Positions 20,892-33,727 of a stretch of 64,000 nt of DNA are shown piece by piece. A model generated the notes under the pieces. The model ran no database searches and was not told the DNA's origin. It saw nothing but the letters and a program-made list of their open reading frames with translations. This DNA comes from Zea mays (taxonomy: Eukaryota; Streptophyta; Magnoliopsida; Poales; Poaceae): NCBI RefSeq assembly GCF_902167145.1, contig NC_050097.1, positions 43,260,095-43,324,094 of the forward strand, in the 5' to 3' direction. The position numbers were made by a program, and so were the translations under genes. The stretch's first letter is position 1. Each line of letters starts with the position of its first letter.

Positions 20892-21445
20892 GAAACGAAA
20901 CCAGCAGGATTTGGGCAGGGAAGATGAGACGCAAGGGAAAAAAGAAAAAATGGCGCTCGGTCCCCTGGGCCGATTCTTCTTCCTCCTGCACCTTTCTCTC
21001 TCCTTCGGATGGTGGTCGGTGTGATGCTGCGCGGATATCTGCTGCTGGGCCGCTTTCCCCGCGTCATCTCCAGGCCCAGGGATACAGTATCCCGACCCGC
21101 GCGGTGGAACGACCCCTGGATGCGCGTTCTTCTTGGATTGGGTGGAGCCCGGGGGTGTCGCCGCTCTCTACGCATTTGCTCTTCCCCACGCGTGAGTCGT
21201 CTCCTCCGCTGTCCTCTCCGCCAGAAAACCCTTCTTCCAGGTTAGGGTTTCCCCTGGATTTCGTTGGTTCGTACTCTTTTCCTCATTGCGCCACCTTCCT
21301 CTCGCACCTCTGGTCGCTCCCGGTTTCGGTGAGGTCTAGTTTTGGCGGGGGCTGGTGCGTCTCGTCCTTTCGTCCGCCGGTGGTTGAAGAGTAGTGGCCT
21401 CGTCTGGGTTCTGGCGATTTTCGAAGCCCCTCGAAAATCTCTGCT

Positions 21446-23337
21446 ATGGATCTGAAAGGCAAGAACCCTCAGAACTCCCAGTGGGATCGTTGGGGTCCGA
21501 TGGAGAAGCCGCAGGGTCCTCATTCTTGGAACAGGACAAGAAACCTTAGTTGGAAGTTGAAGCCTACTCTCGGAAAATCTGAGCAACATGAGGGTCTGTT
21601 GTCCCCTCATCCTGGCGAGGGAACTAAATCAGGTAACCCTTCTGTCTCCCCTGTGCCTCTGAAGAAAGATGTAGATCTTGTTCGCCCTGCTTTCTGCTAG
21701 AAATGCGGTGTTGAAGGACATCATGCTAGAAATTGCTTTAACACTTTGTGGTGTGATATTTGCCGTAAGAAGACACATGTTACTTCTCGCTGTGTTCTTC
21801 CTAAGCAAAACAAACCCACCATGCCCATTGTTGGATTGGCTGCAGATGGATTAGGGTTTTATTTGTCTCATTTCGCTAAACCTTTGACCAAAAAACCAAA
21901 AAGGGTTTTTATCGGACTGGTTAAGGTGATTGAGGGGTTAGTCTCGGCTGAAGATCTTGAGAGAGATTTCGGTTTCCATTTCCCTTGGAATAAGATGTGG
22001 AAAGCTACTAAGTGCCATTCGGGGTTTCTGATGCAGTTTCCCTCCCAAGAACGTCTTGATGAAATGATAAGCTTCCCTGAGCTTAAAATGAAGATGTCTG
22101 GTGCCAAGATTGCCGTTGTGCCTTGGAGTTCTAGGGCCAAACCTAAATCTAGACTCCATACTGTGTGGGTTATTGCTGAGAATGTCCCTGAGGAATTACA
22201 AAACTATCAGTCGATTTGTGAAATCGGCTCTATGATTGGGGCGGTTGAGGAAGTTGACCTCATGTCCTTGGATTCAGATGATATTGTGAGGTTTAAAATT
22301 CACATTAAAAGTGTGGCTATGATTCCTCCTGTTGTGGAAGTGGCAGTCAAGCCCTTTCTATATGATATCTTCTTTAGAATTGAATCTATTTGTGATGAAG
22401 GGTGGAATGATGATTCAGTGAATCTGGGAAAGAGAGCTTCTGTTCAAATCCATGGGTCCAATGACCCATTATTTGATAAATCTGGGAAAAAACCCAAGAA
22501 TGTTGATGAAGTTACCCTTGAAGATGATCCTAATCCTAGCCTAAAAATTGGGGAGTCTTCTTCTCAAGGCAAAGAGTTTGCCAAACTTTCTGAACCTAAC
22601 CTTGTGTCTTCTAAAATCATTTCTGATGAGGAGCAGAAACTTGATAACCTTTCTGATGAGAAAGTGGATTTTGATCCAAATGAAGATGATTTGTTGAGCT
22701 CTCAGGAACTTGAAGAATTTGCTAAAGATATGGAGGAAGACCAAACTGACTTTCAATCTAAAATTGGTGCTATGATCTCGATCCCCCCAATGATGAGATT
22801 TTTCATGATGGGAAAGGTAAAAAGCCTCTGGACATGCCCACTAACACTGTAGATGGCGTCAGAAAAAGCTCTAGGTTGGAGAAGAATGATGATGTGAAGG
22901 TGGCTGATAAAGCGATATCCAGAGCTGAAGCCAAAGATGCCTTCCTCAATAAAGGTATGTGTTCTAACTCCTTCTCTTTGCTTGATTCTAATAATGATGA
23001 TTTGATAGATATAGCTAATAAACTTGGAGTTTCTTTGGGTCCCTCTTATTCTGATGCAATAGATAATTTGGAGTTGATCAAAGATCTGGAACTTTCCAGA
23101 AAAATTTTGGCATTCCAAGCTTGTAAAAAAATTAATACCTCAAATTTGGAGGTCCCCTCCCTTGATGATCACAAAGATGTGGATAGCAGTGTCCATGATG
23201 ATTCATATCTCAATAATGATCAGGATTTACTTGATGTGATGGTTTTAAGAAAAGGAAGGAAAATTAAGCATCGAGAAAAAACGATTAAAAAAAGGCTTCC
23301 CCAAAAAGTAGATGTTCATCTACTAAAAAATGGGTGA
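21446..23337 (+). pseudogene. LINE 2 ORF1, nonsense mutation and frameshift
   Basis: The frame starts at the ATG at 21446. A TAG at 21698-21700 falls inside the first CX2CX4HX4C zinc knuckle, between its first and second cysteines; the same frame resumes at once and includes a second knuckle (CDICRKKTHVTSRC). A DUF4283-like domain follows (about 21830-22400: GFYLSHFAKPL, CHSGFLMQFPS, VWVIAENVPEEL). A one-base shift near 22770-22790 moves the frame, which then runs to 23335-23337 as an acidic, Ser-rich tail. Without the two lesions it would be an RNA-binding ORF1 protein of about 630 residues. Here the knuckles precede the DUF4283-like domain, the same order as in the LINE at the left edge. 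Confidence 0.88.
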
Positions 23338-23375
23338 CTGACTTTTCTGACCTCCCTCCTGATCCGTTTTAAATC

Positions 23376-26300
23376 ATGAGAGGCCTTATTTGGAACTGTC
23401 AGGGTTTGGGTCGGAGCACTAAATTTGATTTCTTGAGAGAAATCATTAGGGAGGAAAAAATTGATTTCGTTGGTTTACAAGAGACTAAAAAGAACCATTT
23501 TAATGATTCTCTTCTGTCCTCGCTTGCTGGTAGCAAGCTTTTTGCCTGGTTCTCCTCTCCTCCTAATGGGAGATCGGGAGGTCTTTTAGTGGGTTTTAAC
23601 TCTGAGGTGTTTGATGTCAGAGAATTTGAAGCTGGTGAATTTTTGACTCGCTCTCTTGTCCTTCACAGAGAAAAAAATTTTATCTGGAATTTCGTTAATG
23701 TTTATGGGGCTGCTCAAAAGGAGCACAAATCCCGTTTCCTCAGTGAACTGTCTGCAGTTTGCTCGAGAAGCCAGGTCCCTATGCTTATAGGTGGTGATTT
23801 CAACATCCTCAGAAAACTGAAGAAAAAAATAAACCGGGTGCCCTCAGTAAGTGGAGTTTTCTGTTTAATAGTATCATAGACCATCATGGTCTAGTGGAAT
23901 TTGAGTTGAAAATAGACTATATACGTGGTCTAACAACCGCAGCGATCCTACTTTTGAAAAACTTGACAGATTTTTGGCCAGTCCTGACTGGGATCTTGCT
24001 TACAACAATATCAGTGTTCTTGGGTTAAATAGATCCTTCTCGGATCATGCTCCTCTTTGCCTTCAAACTGATACTCTCCCCGTGGTGCGTAAGGACTTTA
24101 GATATGAGCTGTGCTGGAAAGTTAGACCGGATTTTCACAACTTAGTGAAAAGTATTTGGTCTCTCCCTGTTGGTGTGACCAATAGTCTTGATGTGTGGAA
24201 GTTGAAATTGAAACGTCTGAGGCAAAAACTTAAAGGTTGGAACAGCAATATTGTGGGGCACTACAAAAAACTGAAGAAAAATTTGACTGAAAAAATTGAT
24301 ATCCTTGACAAAGCTAGTGAGACTTCAGGCTTATCAGATGCTGACAGATTTTTGAAACTGGATCTGGAATCTAACCTCAAGAAGATTGTCAATGAGGAAA
24401 ACATTAGTCTCAGACAGAAAGCTAGGGATAAATTCTTATTAGAGGGTGATGAGAATTCTAAATATTTTCATTTGCTTGCCAAACACAAAAAGAGAAAACT
24501 TAAGATTTTAACTCTTTCTCATGGTGATATCGTGGCCCATGATGATCACGACATTAATCAGTTGGAGACTTCTTTCTATAGAGATCTCTTCGGCCCTTCC
24601 CAAGGTTCGAATATTTCTTTGACTGATTTGGACATGAAACAGCTTGAGGAGCGCGATAGAAACCTTCTTACCAGTCCTTTTTCCTTGGAAGAGATCAAAG
24701 ATGTGGTGTTTGCCCTGAAACACAACAGTGCTCCGGGCCCCGATGGCTTCCCTTCTGAATTTTATCAGGAGTTCTGGGAAGTTATCAAAGGTGATTTGTT
24801 TAATCTCTTTAAATCCTTTCATGGTGGTTCTCTCAACATTGAGAGACTTAATTTTGGAATAGTCACCCTTATCCCAAAAGTCCCTGATGCGACTGATATT
24901 AAAGCATTTCGTCCTATTTGTTTGCTTAATGTTTGTTACAAAATTATCACCAAAGTTCTAACTAATAGATTGGCCCGCTGCATTACCTCTGTGATTAGTG
25001 ACCTTCAGTATGGATTTATCAAAGGGAGATATATCATGGATGGTGTCCTTTCTCTTCATGAGATTGTTCATGAAGTAAAACGGAGGAAACAAAATGGGGT
25101 AATTTTCAAAGTTGATTTTGAAAAAGCTTACGACAAGGTTAATTGGAATTTTCTTCATAATATGATGATTAAGAAAGGCTTTGGTGATAAGTGGAGTGAT
25201 TGGGTTTTGAAAACTGTGAAAGGAGGTAAAGTTGCTATCCGAACTAATGATGTGGTAGGACCCTACTTTAAAACTCATAAGGGTGTGCGCCAAGGTGATC
25301 CTTTTTCCCCTCTCCTTTTTAATGTGTCTGCTGATGGTCTTGCTTGTCTGATTCAAAAAGCTAAAGATGAAGGTATTATCAAAGGTCTTATTCCTCATAT
25401 TATTTCTGGTGGCTGCTGCTGTTTACAATATGCCGATGACACTATTTTTCTGTTTCAAGATGATTTGGAAAATGCTAGAAACCTGAAGTTTATTCTCTGT
25501 ATCTTTGAACAGATGTCTGGCCTTAAGATTAATTTTCATAAAAGTGAAATTATTTGTTTGGGAAATGCTTGTAACAGAGAACATCTGTATGCTGACATCT
25601 TTACCTGTCCTCCCAGTGGTCTCCCTATGAAATATTTAGGGGTTCCAATTGATAACAAGAAACTGTGCAAATCTTTGTGGGATCCCATAATTGGAAAAAT
25701 TGAGAACAAGTTGGGTTCCTGGCAAGGTCGGTTTCTTAGTTTGGGGGGTCGATTAGTCTTGATCAACAGCAGCCTAACCATTGTTCCCTTGTATATGCTC
25801 TCCTTGTACAAATGCCCCAAGGTTGTGCTGAAAAAAATGGATATCTTTAGAAAAAGATTATTATGGCAGGGGGGCATGATCAGAAAAAAATACCATTTGG
25901 CTGATTGGAATTTAGTCTGCTCTCCCAAAAATATGGGTGGTCTTGGTGTTTTGGATTTGCAAAAAATGAATGAAGCTTTGTTGGCAAAATGGATTTGGAG
26001 ACTAGAAAATTCTAGTGGTTTGTGGCAATCCATTGTTAAGAGCAAATATGTTAAAAATAAACCTATCATTTCTGTGAAGAAGAGACCTTCAGATTCTCAT
26101 TTCTGGAAGGGTTTACTCTCGGTTCGAGACAAATATTATAATTACTGTAAAAAGAATATTGGTGATGGAAAGAGTTCCAGTTTTTGGAAAAACATTTGGT
26201 GTGGCAATGTGAAGTTGGCTGACAAGTACCCTAACTTGTTTGAGGTTGCTTATGACAAAGATATCACTGTTCATAAGGTCATCTCCTCCAATTTCCAGAT

Positions 26301-26895
26301 GCTTACTTTCAGAAGGAGACTTATTGGTGATTTAGGTGAGGCCTATAGTGACCTTATGGAACATTGTAGTCAGGTCTTGCTTTCTGATAATGACGATTCT
26401 TCTAAATGGTTGTTGGGTTGCAAAGGTTTTTCTGTAAAATCCTTTTACAAAATGTTAAAGAATTCCATGATTGAGGTTCCTTTGAATTTTTTGTGGAAAA
26501 CCAGGCTTCCCCACAAAATTAAAGTGTTTCTGTGGTTGGTCAGAAATAATAAGATTCTGACAAAGGATAATTTGGTTAAAAGGCACTGGCATGGAAATCC
26601 GGACTGTATCTTTAGTGGACTATTAGAGTCCATAGATCATTTGTTTTTTCATTGCCCGGTGGCCAGATTTATTTGGAGAATTATCCAAATTGCCTTCAAG
26701 TTGTCCTCTACTCCCAAAGACACAACTGATCTTTTCGGTCCCTGGATTAATAGTTTCTATAAAACTGAAAAGAAGCTGATCCTCTTTGGGTGTGGTGCTG
26801 TTATTTGGGCAATTTGGCGTACCCGTAACGATTGCTGCTTCAATGCTAAGCTGATTGATGATCCATGTGATTTTCTCCTGTTGCTACTGGATTGA
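23376..26895 (+). pseudogene. LINE 2 ORF2: endonuclease, reverse transcriptase, zf-RVT; frameshifted
   Basis: ORF2 begins at the ATG at 23376 with endonuclease motifs WNCQGLG, LQETK and GGDFNIL. Two single-base shifts, near 23815 and near 23910, break the endonuclease; the SDHAPL motif lies just beyond them. From 23974 to 26895 the frame is open for about 970 codons. It shows APGPDGFPSEFYQ, FRPICLLNVCYKII, FKVDFEKAYDKVNW, GVRQGDPFSPLLFN and the catalytic YADD near 25430, then a C-terminal zf-RVT-like region (HLFFHCPVARFIW near 26640). No RNase H domain is visible. It lies 38 nt after ORF1. Confidence 0.93.
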
Positions 26896-27354
26896 TGCTT
26901 GGTCTATTCGACAGACAAAGAGGGGAAAAAAACTGGTGGAGCAAGGAAGCCGCAGAATCCGAAAGATAACAAGTGACATCTACAACAAGGCCCATGGTTG
27001 GAAGCCGGTCGATAGGCGCATCCAGTGACATTTTGCTGCTGCTGATGCATCTTTTTGTTTTGGATGTATTCAGTTTATCTTCTTTGGTAGATAAAAACTA
27101 GCTTTAGTCATCGCTGGTAATGGCGGGTCCAAACTGCTTTTGGGAACTGTCTCTAGTTGATCTCTATAGATGGCTGTTAGTCTTTTAGAATATTTCTGGT
27201 TTGCTATGTTCCTTCAGTTGGGTTTTAAAACTCTGCGTAGCTGATAATGTGGTAGGCTTATCGACTTGCGGCTGTTGGTTAAGTCGGGGATTTTGTAAAA
27301 ACTGTGATCGGTTTCTATTTCTTAAATAGGGGGTTTCTCTTTGTCAAAAAAAAA

Positions 27355-27370
27355 ACCTTTCCATAATTTT
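27355..27370. repeat. Right target-site duplication of LINE 2
   Basis: Exact copy of 20876-20891, directly following the A-run. Confidence 0.95.
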
Positions 27371-28065
27371 CTAGTGAAACAAAAGCAAAGCAGGCGGTAC
27401 TGCCTGCCACTGTGCTCACCGGTCACCGCTCAGCAATTCCTTTGAGTAGCATTGACGCCTACTCAAGTTGTTTAAGACAACTTCATCAGTTTCAAATCTT
27501 AAAATACTTTATTTTATAAAAAAACTAGGCAACAATTTATATCTATTCATTTACGTATATTTACCAAAACAGTGAAGCTAAAACTAACTAGATTCGTTAT
27601 TTCGTCCTTTACTTCTTCAGTTCTTCCTCGTAGTGCTGTCGGCCACGCCTGCTCCTCCTCCTCCGCCCTCCCTGCCCACCGCCGAGGCTGCGCCTGCGCT
27701 CCAGACCGCCCGCACTGGCCCGTTCCGGTCTTGTACCGGCGTCTGTATATCGGAAGAGGAAAAAAGAATAAGACAGCGATAATTGGAACTTATCCAAGAG
27801 CAAAACAGATACTTTTAAATGAATTATCTTATCTTTATGTAGACTTGAATCTGTCAAACGGTTTCACGGTAGATGTCCGAGGCCTTAGCTTCCCGCATAC
27901 GTGCTTGGCTGCCCTCGCTGCTGCCCGTCGACAATGCCTGTATGATTGTATTGTATCTCACGCTCGCAGGCTTCGCAGCTTTCTTCCAGAGTCCAAACCA
28001 AACAGCACTCCACTCTGGTCTCCCACCATTGATCCCACTCCGTCCCGGGCCCTTGAAATGGTTTG
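27371..28065. other. Formin upstream region
   Basis: No gene was supported. The half next to 28065 is the presumed promoter and 5' UTR of the formin gene; I did not find a clear TATA box. Frames at 27572-28066 have no recognisable domain. Confidence 0.45.
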
Positions 28066-30885
28066 ATGCCTGCAACCATGCCCGGTCTCTCCAGACGCCG
28101 CCTGCTCTGCTTATTCTTGATCGCATGCCTCGCCGCCCTTCTTTTGTCGATCGCCGGCAGCGCCGGGAAGCCCAAGGAAACTGACAATGGCGACGCCAAG
28201 TTCAGAGTGCTGCGAGGTATCGACACTCTCGGCCGGATGCAGAAGCAGCGTCACGGCCATGGAATCTCTCCGGCCTCAGCGCCGGCGCCGGCGGCGGCGC
28301 GTGCCCGCCTACCTCTGCTCCACAAGGATGCGCGGCTCCCGGTCCCCGGAAAAGTCACCCACAACCATAAAAGAGGAGGAAGTGCAACGGCACCGAGGCA
28401 GAGCCCGCCGCGCGGCGGGGGAGGCAAAGGCGAAGGCGAAGGCGAAGGCGGGAGCAGGAAGAAAAGTATGCCGCTGGCCGTCGTCGCCGCGGCGGCGGCG
28501 CTGTCCGGGGCGGCGCTGGTGCTCCTCGCCGTCCTGGTGGTGTTCCTGGCGTGCAAGAAGTTGCAGGGCAGGCGCGGGGGTGGCGGCGACCAGAGCGGCG
28601 GCACCAACAAGGTGAGCTTCGAGCCCGGCCCGGGCATGTTCTACCTGGACGCCATCAAGCCGTACCTTGACGACGCCGGCCGCGACAGTGAGGGGAAGGC
28701 GGCGCCGGAGATCGCCGCGCCCAAGGACGAGGAGCCCAAGCGCGATGACGAGGAAGGCGATGGCGCTTGCTCAGACGACGACGGCGCCCAGTCGGTCCAC
28801 TCCTCGTGCTGCTTCCAGTCCTCGCATTTCTCCTACTCCGAGCTCGCGAAGGGCGGCCAGGCCGACGGCGTGTCGCCGTCGCCCTCCGTCCGCTCCAAGC
28901 GGCGGGGCTCTGCCCCGACAACGCCTTCAGACAAGGCAAAGGTCGCAAGCCCATATTCGCCACTGGGCCCGCGCACGCCGAGCAGTGAGGAAAGGGGCCG
29001 CCGCACGCACTCCCCGTCGAGCACGTCGGTGTCCGTGTTGACAGAGCAGTCGTTCAATGATCATGAGATCCAGGGAACCGCTCATTCCGTCAGGTCTTTG
29101 AAATTCCACGGCGGCGGCGTGTGCCACGCAAAAGAAGCTGGAGCAGAGACAGACGCCGCAAGTAGAAAAACAGTACCACCTCCGCCGCCGCCGCCTCCGC
29201 CACCAATGATGGTAAAACAGCAGCAGATCGTTCAGATGAGCTGTGGTACTCTGGCCGTGCCCGCGCCGCCGCCACCGCCCCCACCGCTGCTAATACCACA
29301 ACGACAGAATGGTCAGAGGAGCAACGGCCCCACCCTCCCGCCGCCGCAGGCACCACCGCCGGGACTGTTCAGGCAGACTGCGCCTGTGGGCAAGAACGGC
29401 GCGCCGCTGCCCAAGCTGAAGCCCCTGCACTGGGACAAGGTGCGCGCTGCGCCCAACCGGCGGATGGTGTGGGATAGGATCCGCTCCAGCTCGTTCGAGT
29501 AAGTCTGGATCGCCCTTCGCTTGCCGCGCGCTCTGCCCGACTGTCCCAGTGGTCACGAACGGATTCCAAACGTAATTCGCAGGCTGGACGAACAGACGAT
29601 CGAGTCGCTGTTCGGCTACAACGCCGCCGCTCGGTGCTCGGTGAAGCTCGAGGAAGGCCAGGGCCGGAGCCCCTCGCTCGGACACCATGTCCTGGACCCC
29701 AAGAGGCTGCAGAACATCACCATCCTGATGAAGGCCGTGAACGCCACCGCCGACCAAATCTACGCCGCGCTGCTGCAAGGTACCAATAAACTTTGTGGTT
29801 GAATCAACAACGCCCCTGTACGCGCGAAACAATACTTCGCTGATCTTTGCGTTGTCTTGGTTTTGTCGGGTCGGCTCAGGGAACGGCCTGTCGGTACAGC
29901 AGCTGGAGGCACTGATCAAGATGGCGCCGACCAAGGAAGAGGTCGAGAAGCTCGAGAGCTACGACGGCGACATCGGCAGCCTTGTCGCGGCGGAAAGGCT
30001 CGTCAAGGTGGCGCTCACGATACCGTGCGCGTTCGCGCGCGTCGAGGCCATGCTGTACAGGGAGACCTTCGCCGATGAAGTCATCCACATCAGGAAGTCG
30101 TTCGCGGTGCTCGAGGTGGGGCATTCCTGAGCTCCCGGCGATGACCGGTGTACCAATTCTACTCGTAACCGTAGTCGTACCAATTCCTGAACGCCCACGT
30201 GGATATCGTTCCTGTCGTCTGAAAGGACGCGTGCAGGGAGCTGATGTCAAGCAAGCTGTTCCTGAAGCTGCTGGAGGCCGTGCTGAAGACCGGGAACCGG
30301 ATGAACGTCGGGACGGCGCGGGGCGGCGCCATGGCGTTCAAGCTGGACACTCTGCTCAAGCTCGCCGACGTCAAGGGCACCGACGGGAAGACCACGCTGC
30401 TGCACTTCGTGGTCCAGGAGATGGTTCGCTCCCAGAAGCCACCCGCGCGCGCTGCGGAGGGGCCGGACATCGTGACGGGGCTCGCCGCCGAGCTCACCAA
30501 CGTCAGGAAGACGGCGACCGTCGACCTGGACGTGCTCACCACCTCGGTGTCGAGCCTCTCGAGCGGCCTGTCCCGGATCAAGGCGCTAGTGGGGACGGAC
30601 CAGCTGCTGGCAGGCGACGAGAGGGGCCAGCGCTTCGTCGCCTTCATGGCCCCGTTCGTCAGCCAGGCCGAGGAGGTGATCAGGGAGCTGGAGGATGACG
30701 AGCGCCGGGTCCTGGCGCACGTCAGGGACATCACCGAGTACTACCACGGCGACGTCGGCAAGGAGGAAGCCAGCCCGCTTCGGATCTTCGTCATCGTCAG
30801 GGACTTCTTGGCGATGCTGGATAGGGTGTCCAAGGAGGTGAGGGGAGCCAGGGGTTGCCACGGATCAAACCAAACGCTGCCCTGA
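28066..30885 (+). CDS. Class I formin-like protein (actin nucleator)
   Basis: Four exons: 28066-29498, 29583-29779, 29880-30115, 30226-30885, giving 841 residues. The order is class I plant formin: signal peptide ([19 protein letters not shown]), a Pro/Gly/Arg-rich extracellular part, one membrane helix ([20 protein letters not shown]), a cytosolic Ser-rich region, FH1 polyproline runs at about 29170-29370, and FH2 from [14 protein letters not shown] through [26 protein letters not shown] and [10 protein letters not shown] to the end. FH2 dimers nucleate and processively cap actin filaments; class I members link actin to the plasma membrane and wall. Two ATGs compete: 28066 and 28078, the latter in better context. 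For exon 4 the acceptor at 30225 keeps DACREL, whereas the AG at 30238 would drop conserved residues and shift the phase. No defect seen. Confidence 0.92.
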
Positions 30886-32108
30886 ACAGCTTGTGACCGA
30901 TACTGCAGAAACGGTGAGAGAACAACACTGTAATTCTTGGACTTGGGAAGTTAGACATGTATTCGTTGTAGTTCATAAACATCTCTCACGTCTTCATTTT
31001 CACCTTGCATTCGTCAATAGCGTACTAGCCTTAACTACCACATCAGCTGACCAGTTTCTCAGAATCTGATCCTTGAAAGCTCACACTAAACAAAAGTCTG
31101 AAACTGTGTTAGAGAATCTAGCCTTTTCAGCGTGCAGATTTGTGGTGGATGAATTCAAGCTTGGGACAAAACGATCCCCACACGATCTGCGACACAAATG
31201 TGTGTGTGTCTCCTCGTTTTATCCGCGTTTGTCTCCATGCGCTTACCTTTCCCCCTGCGGAATTTGAATTCGTATGCGTCACGTGCAAAGTTTCAGAGCG
31301 CCACGTTCGGATCATCGATGTTTATTTTTTTCTGCCGCTCTGTCTCCCACGTGCTCGCTCCACCGGATGTCCGGATCGAGCCGCAATTAGAAAGGCAATC
31401 GGTAAATACTCACTGGTATTAGAGTCTGTTTGATTCGTGATTAACTGTACCACATTTTGTTTAAAGTTAGTTACTTGAATTGAAGAACTAACCTAATAAA
31501 CTTAGACAGAAAAGTTATACAAAATATGACAAATTAGGCAACAAACCAATGCCCTTAGTTTCCTATATCCATATACACGACAAAAAAGTAACTCCATCAG
31601 GTCATCCATATCCACTGGTGGATATGGATTTACCCTCATACCCATAACACATGTGAGTATGGGTCGCTCGGTGTGACATACATTCATCTAAATACCATTA
31701 AAAAATTTCTAGCATCATTCAATCATTCACTCAACATCACCATAGATAATTGAATAAAGTAGCAACATTAGAATAGTACCACATAACACATTACATGTTC
31801 TATTACATGGACATCAAATAGTTGTTAAGCCCAAAAGGTTGTTAAATAGTAAAAAAAGATGGATAGCTGGAGCACAAGTCTATGTTTTTGGACCATGTTT
31901 ATACTGGGTTTTTTATACCTATGGGTTAACGGGTATGTGTGAGGGCAAAACATTCTAATACCCATTTATCCGTTGGATAAAGGTTTTTGTCTAATAAGAA
32001 ACCCATGGATAGAATATTTTTCCTATATGCATACCCTAATAGAGTAAATACATATCGGATCACGAGTAACTATTGCCATCTCTAGGCGCAATTCAGTGAC
32101 GCACACAG
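30886..32108. other. Spacer downstream of formin, with MITE-like segments
   Basis: It holds the formin 3' UTR, then AT-rich sequence without a gene. About 31417-31560 looks like a small MITE (GTCTGTTTGATTCG on the left, CAAACCAATGCCC on the right, imperfectly inverted). About 31590-32085 has repeated CATATCCA and TACCCATA units and a short palindrome ATATCCACTGGTGGATAT. These are not assigned to families. Confidence 0.4.
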
Positions 32109-32213
32109 CCCACCCGCAGACCCGCTCGTGTGCTTCAACGAACCCTGCGAGGCCTCCGCCGACGACCCACCCGTAGACCCGCTCGTGTGCTTCAACGAAC
32201 CCTACGAGGCCTC
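32109..32213. repeat. Tandem duplication, period 57 bp
   Basis: The unit beginning CACCCGCAGACCCGCTCGTG at 32111 is repeated at 32168 with two substitutions (CGTAGACC and CCTACGAGG). Almost two units are present. Confidence 0.85.
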
Positions 32214-32260
32214 CATAACTTGTAGCTGTCTAGCTGGTAAATCATTGCGCACTAGGTCTA

Positions 32261-33727
32261 AGACTGTCCGTAGTGGTTACGCCTAAATTTTTCCCTATAT
32301 CACTTTTTTGTGTCATATCATCAACATTTCATCCCCTACTTTTTTCATCTCCCGCAGCGATTCCCCCTATACCCCACTAAGACTATAAAATATCACTATC
32401 CAACCCTATTCATCATCCAATACCATTTTTTCTTCACCTATTAAAAAAACACCGTACAAATAAACAGTGAAAGGGGGGCGGCGGACTCACGCCTGCAGCG
32501 TGTTCCTGTTCTCTTCGGCCGCGTGGGGGCATTGCAGGGGCTGCGCTGCGCGCGCAGGGGCGTCCCTGTAGCCGCCATGCAAGGGGAGTGGGCGACCGCA
32601 CGACGACCGCTGCGGTCAGTCTAAGACTATCTGCAATGTCATCCTCTAAATTTTTTCTCTATATCGTACTATTTAGCCACGTCACATTGATTTTATCCTA
32701 TACTTTTCTCATTCCCACAACGGTGTTTCCTAATTTTTCCTCTATACCCCTAACTAACTATAAAATATTATTTTACAAACTTATTCATCATCCAATACTA
32801 TTTTTTTGCTACTAACAAGTCATAGTATGCACAAGAACCGAGGGAAGGGTGCCTGCTGTCGCAGCCCCATCTGTGGCGTGCCCGCGCGTGCAGCAGGCGC
32901 GAAGAGGACGTCTTAGGCTATCCGCAACCGTTACCCCTAAATTTTTCCCCCTATATCACTTTTTCCCCCTATTTTCCCCCCTATTTTTTCATCTCCCGCA
33001 GCGGTTCCCCCTAAATACTCCCCCTATACCCCACTACCACTATAAAATATCATTTTCTATATCAACTATCAATTTTTTATCTACTAACAATTACTCGTGG
33101 ACCCACAGCACAGTGTTTAGGGTGATGAACAGTGACACGCTATATCTGGGGGGAGAGAGAAGGGGATCGACACGTAGGGGGCGCTATAGGGGGCACCGCT
33201 GCGGCCATAGGGTGCCCCCTACGCGCCGCATGCAAGGGGAGGGGGAGAGGAAGCGTCTACCGCTGCGGCTAGTCTTAATATATAGCGTTGCAGCGCATAA
33301 ATGAGCTAAACTTCTACATCGCTATAGGAGGGGTGGGCTGCAGGCTCAGGCTGGCTGCAGCGGTTGCCGGCCAGCCGCTCCTCTCCCCTTGCATGGCGCC
33401 TGTAGGGAGCGCTCCACGCCCGCAGCGCTGCCCCCTGCAGGGCCCCCTACCAGCTGGTCCTCTTCTCTCTCTCCCTCTAGATATAGTGTTTCACTGTTCG
33501 CACCCTTCAACACTGTTCATTCCTGTAGCAGTGGGTCCACGAGTAATTGTTAGTAAATAAAAAATTGATAGTAGTTGAAAAGTAGATATAAGAAATGATA
33601 TTTTATGATTGTAGTGGGGTATAGGGGGAAATATAGGGGGAACTGCCGCGGGAGATAAAAACGTAGAGGTTGAAATGTTGATGATGTGACACAAAAAAGT
33701 GATATAGAGGGAACCGCTGTGGACAGC
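32261..33727. mobile_element. Cluster of four related MITEs, the last inverted
   Basis: Copies start near 32261, 32625 (truncated), 32914 and, in reverse, 33727. Each reads from a terminus like CTGTCCGTAGTGGTTACGCC into CTAAATTTTTCCCTATATCA, then CATCTCCCGCAGCGATTCCC and CTATAAAATATCA, and ends with GCTGCGG-type inverse termini. The copies at 32914-33285 and about 33310-33727 face each other and could form a long hairpin with a GC-rich loop. No transposase. The short TIR and GC-rich centre suggest one non-autonomous DNA-transposon family; the superfamily is not known to me. Confidence 0.6.

Larger units (their letters stand above)
20892..27354 (+). mobile_element. Full-length L1-type LINE 2, coding frames decayed
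   Basis: The element is bounded by a perfect 16-bp target duplication (20876-20891 and 27355-27370; the first A could belong to the tail). It has a GC-rich 5' UTR of about 550 bp, ORF1 (21446-23337), ORF2 (23376-26895), a 3' UTR of about 450 bp and a short A-run at 27346-27354. Full length with a 5' UTR means it is not 5'-truncated, unlike most LINE copies. The frames carry one nonsense mutation and three frameshifts, so it cannot now make its own proteins. Its duplication is nevertheless exact. Confidence 0.95.

Noticed and set aside
27572..28066. A coding gene upstream of the formin
   Set aside because: No recognisable domain and no intact gene structure; it is probably promoter and 5' UTR sequence.
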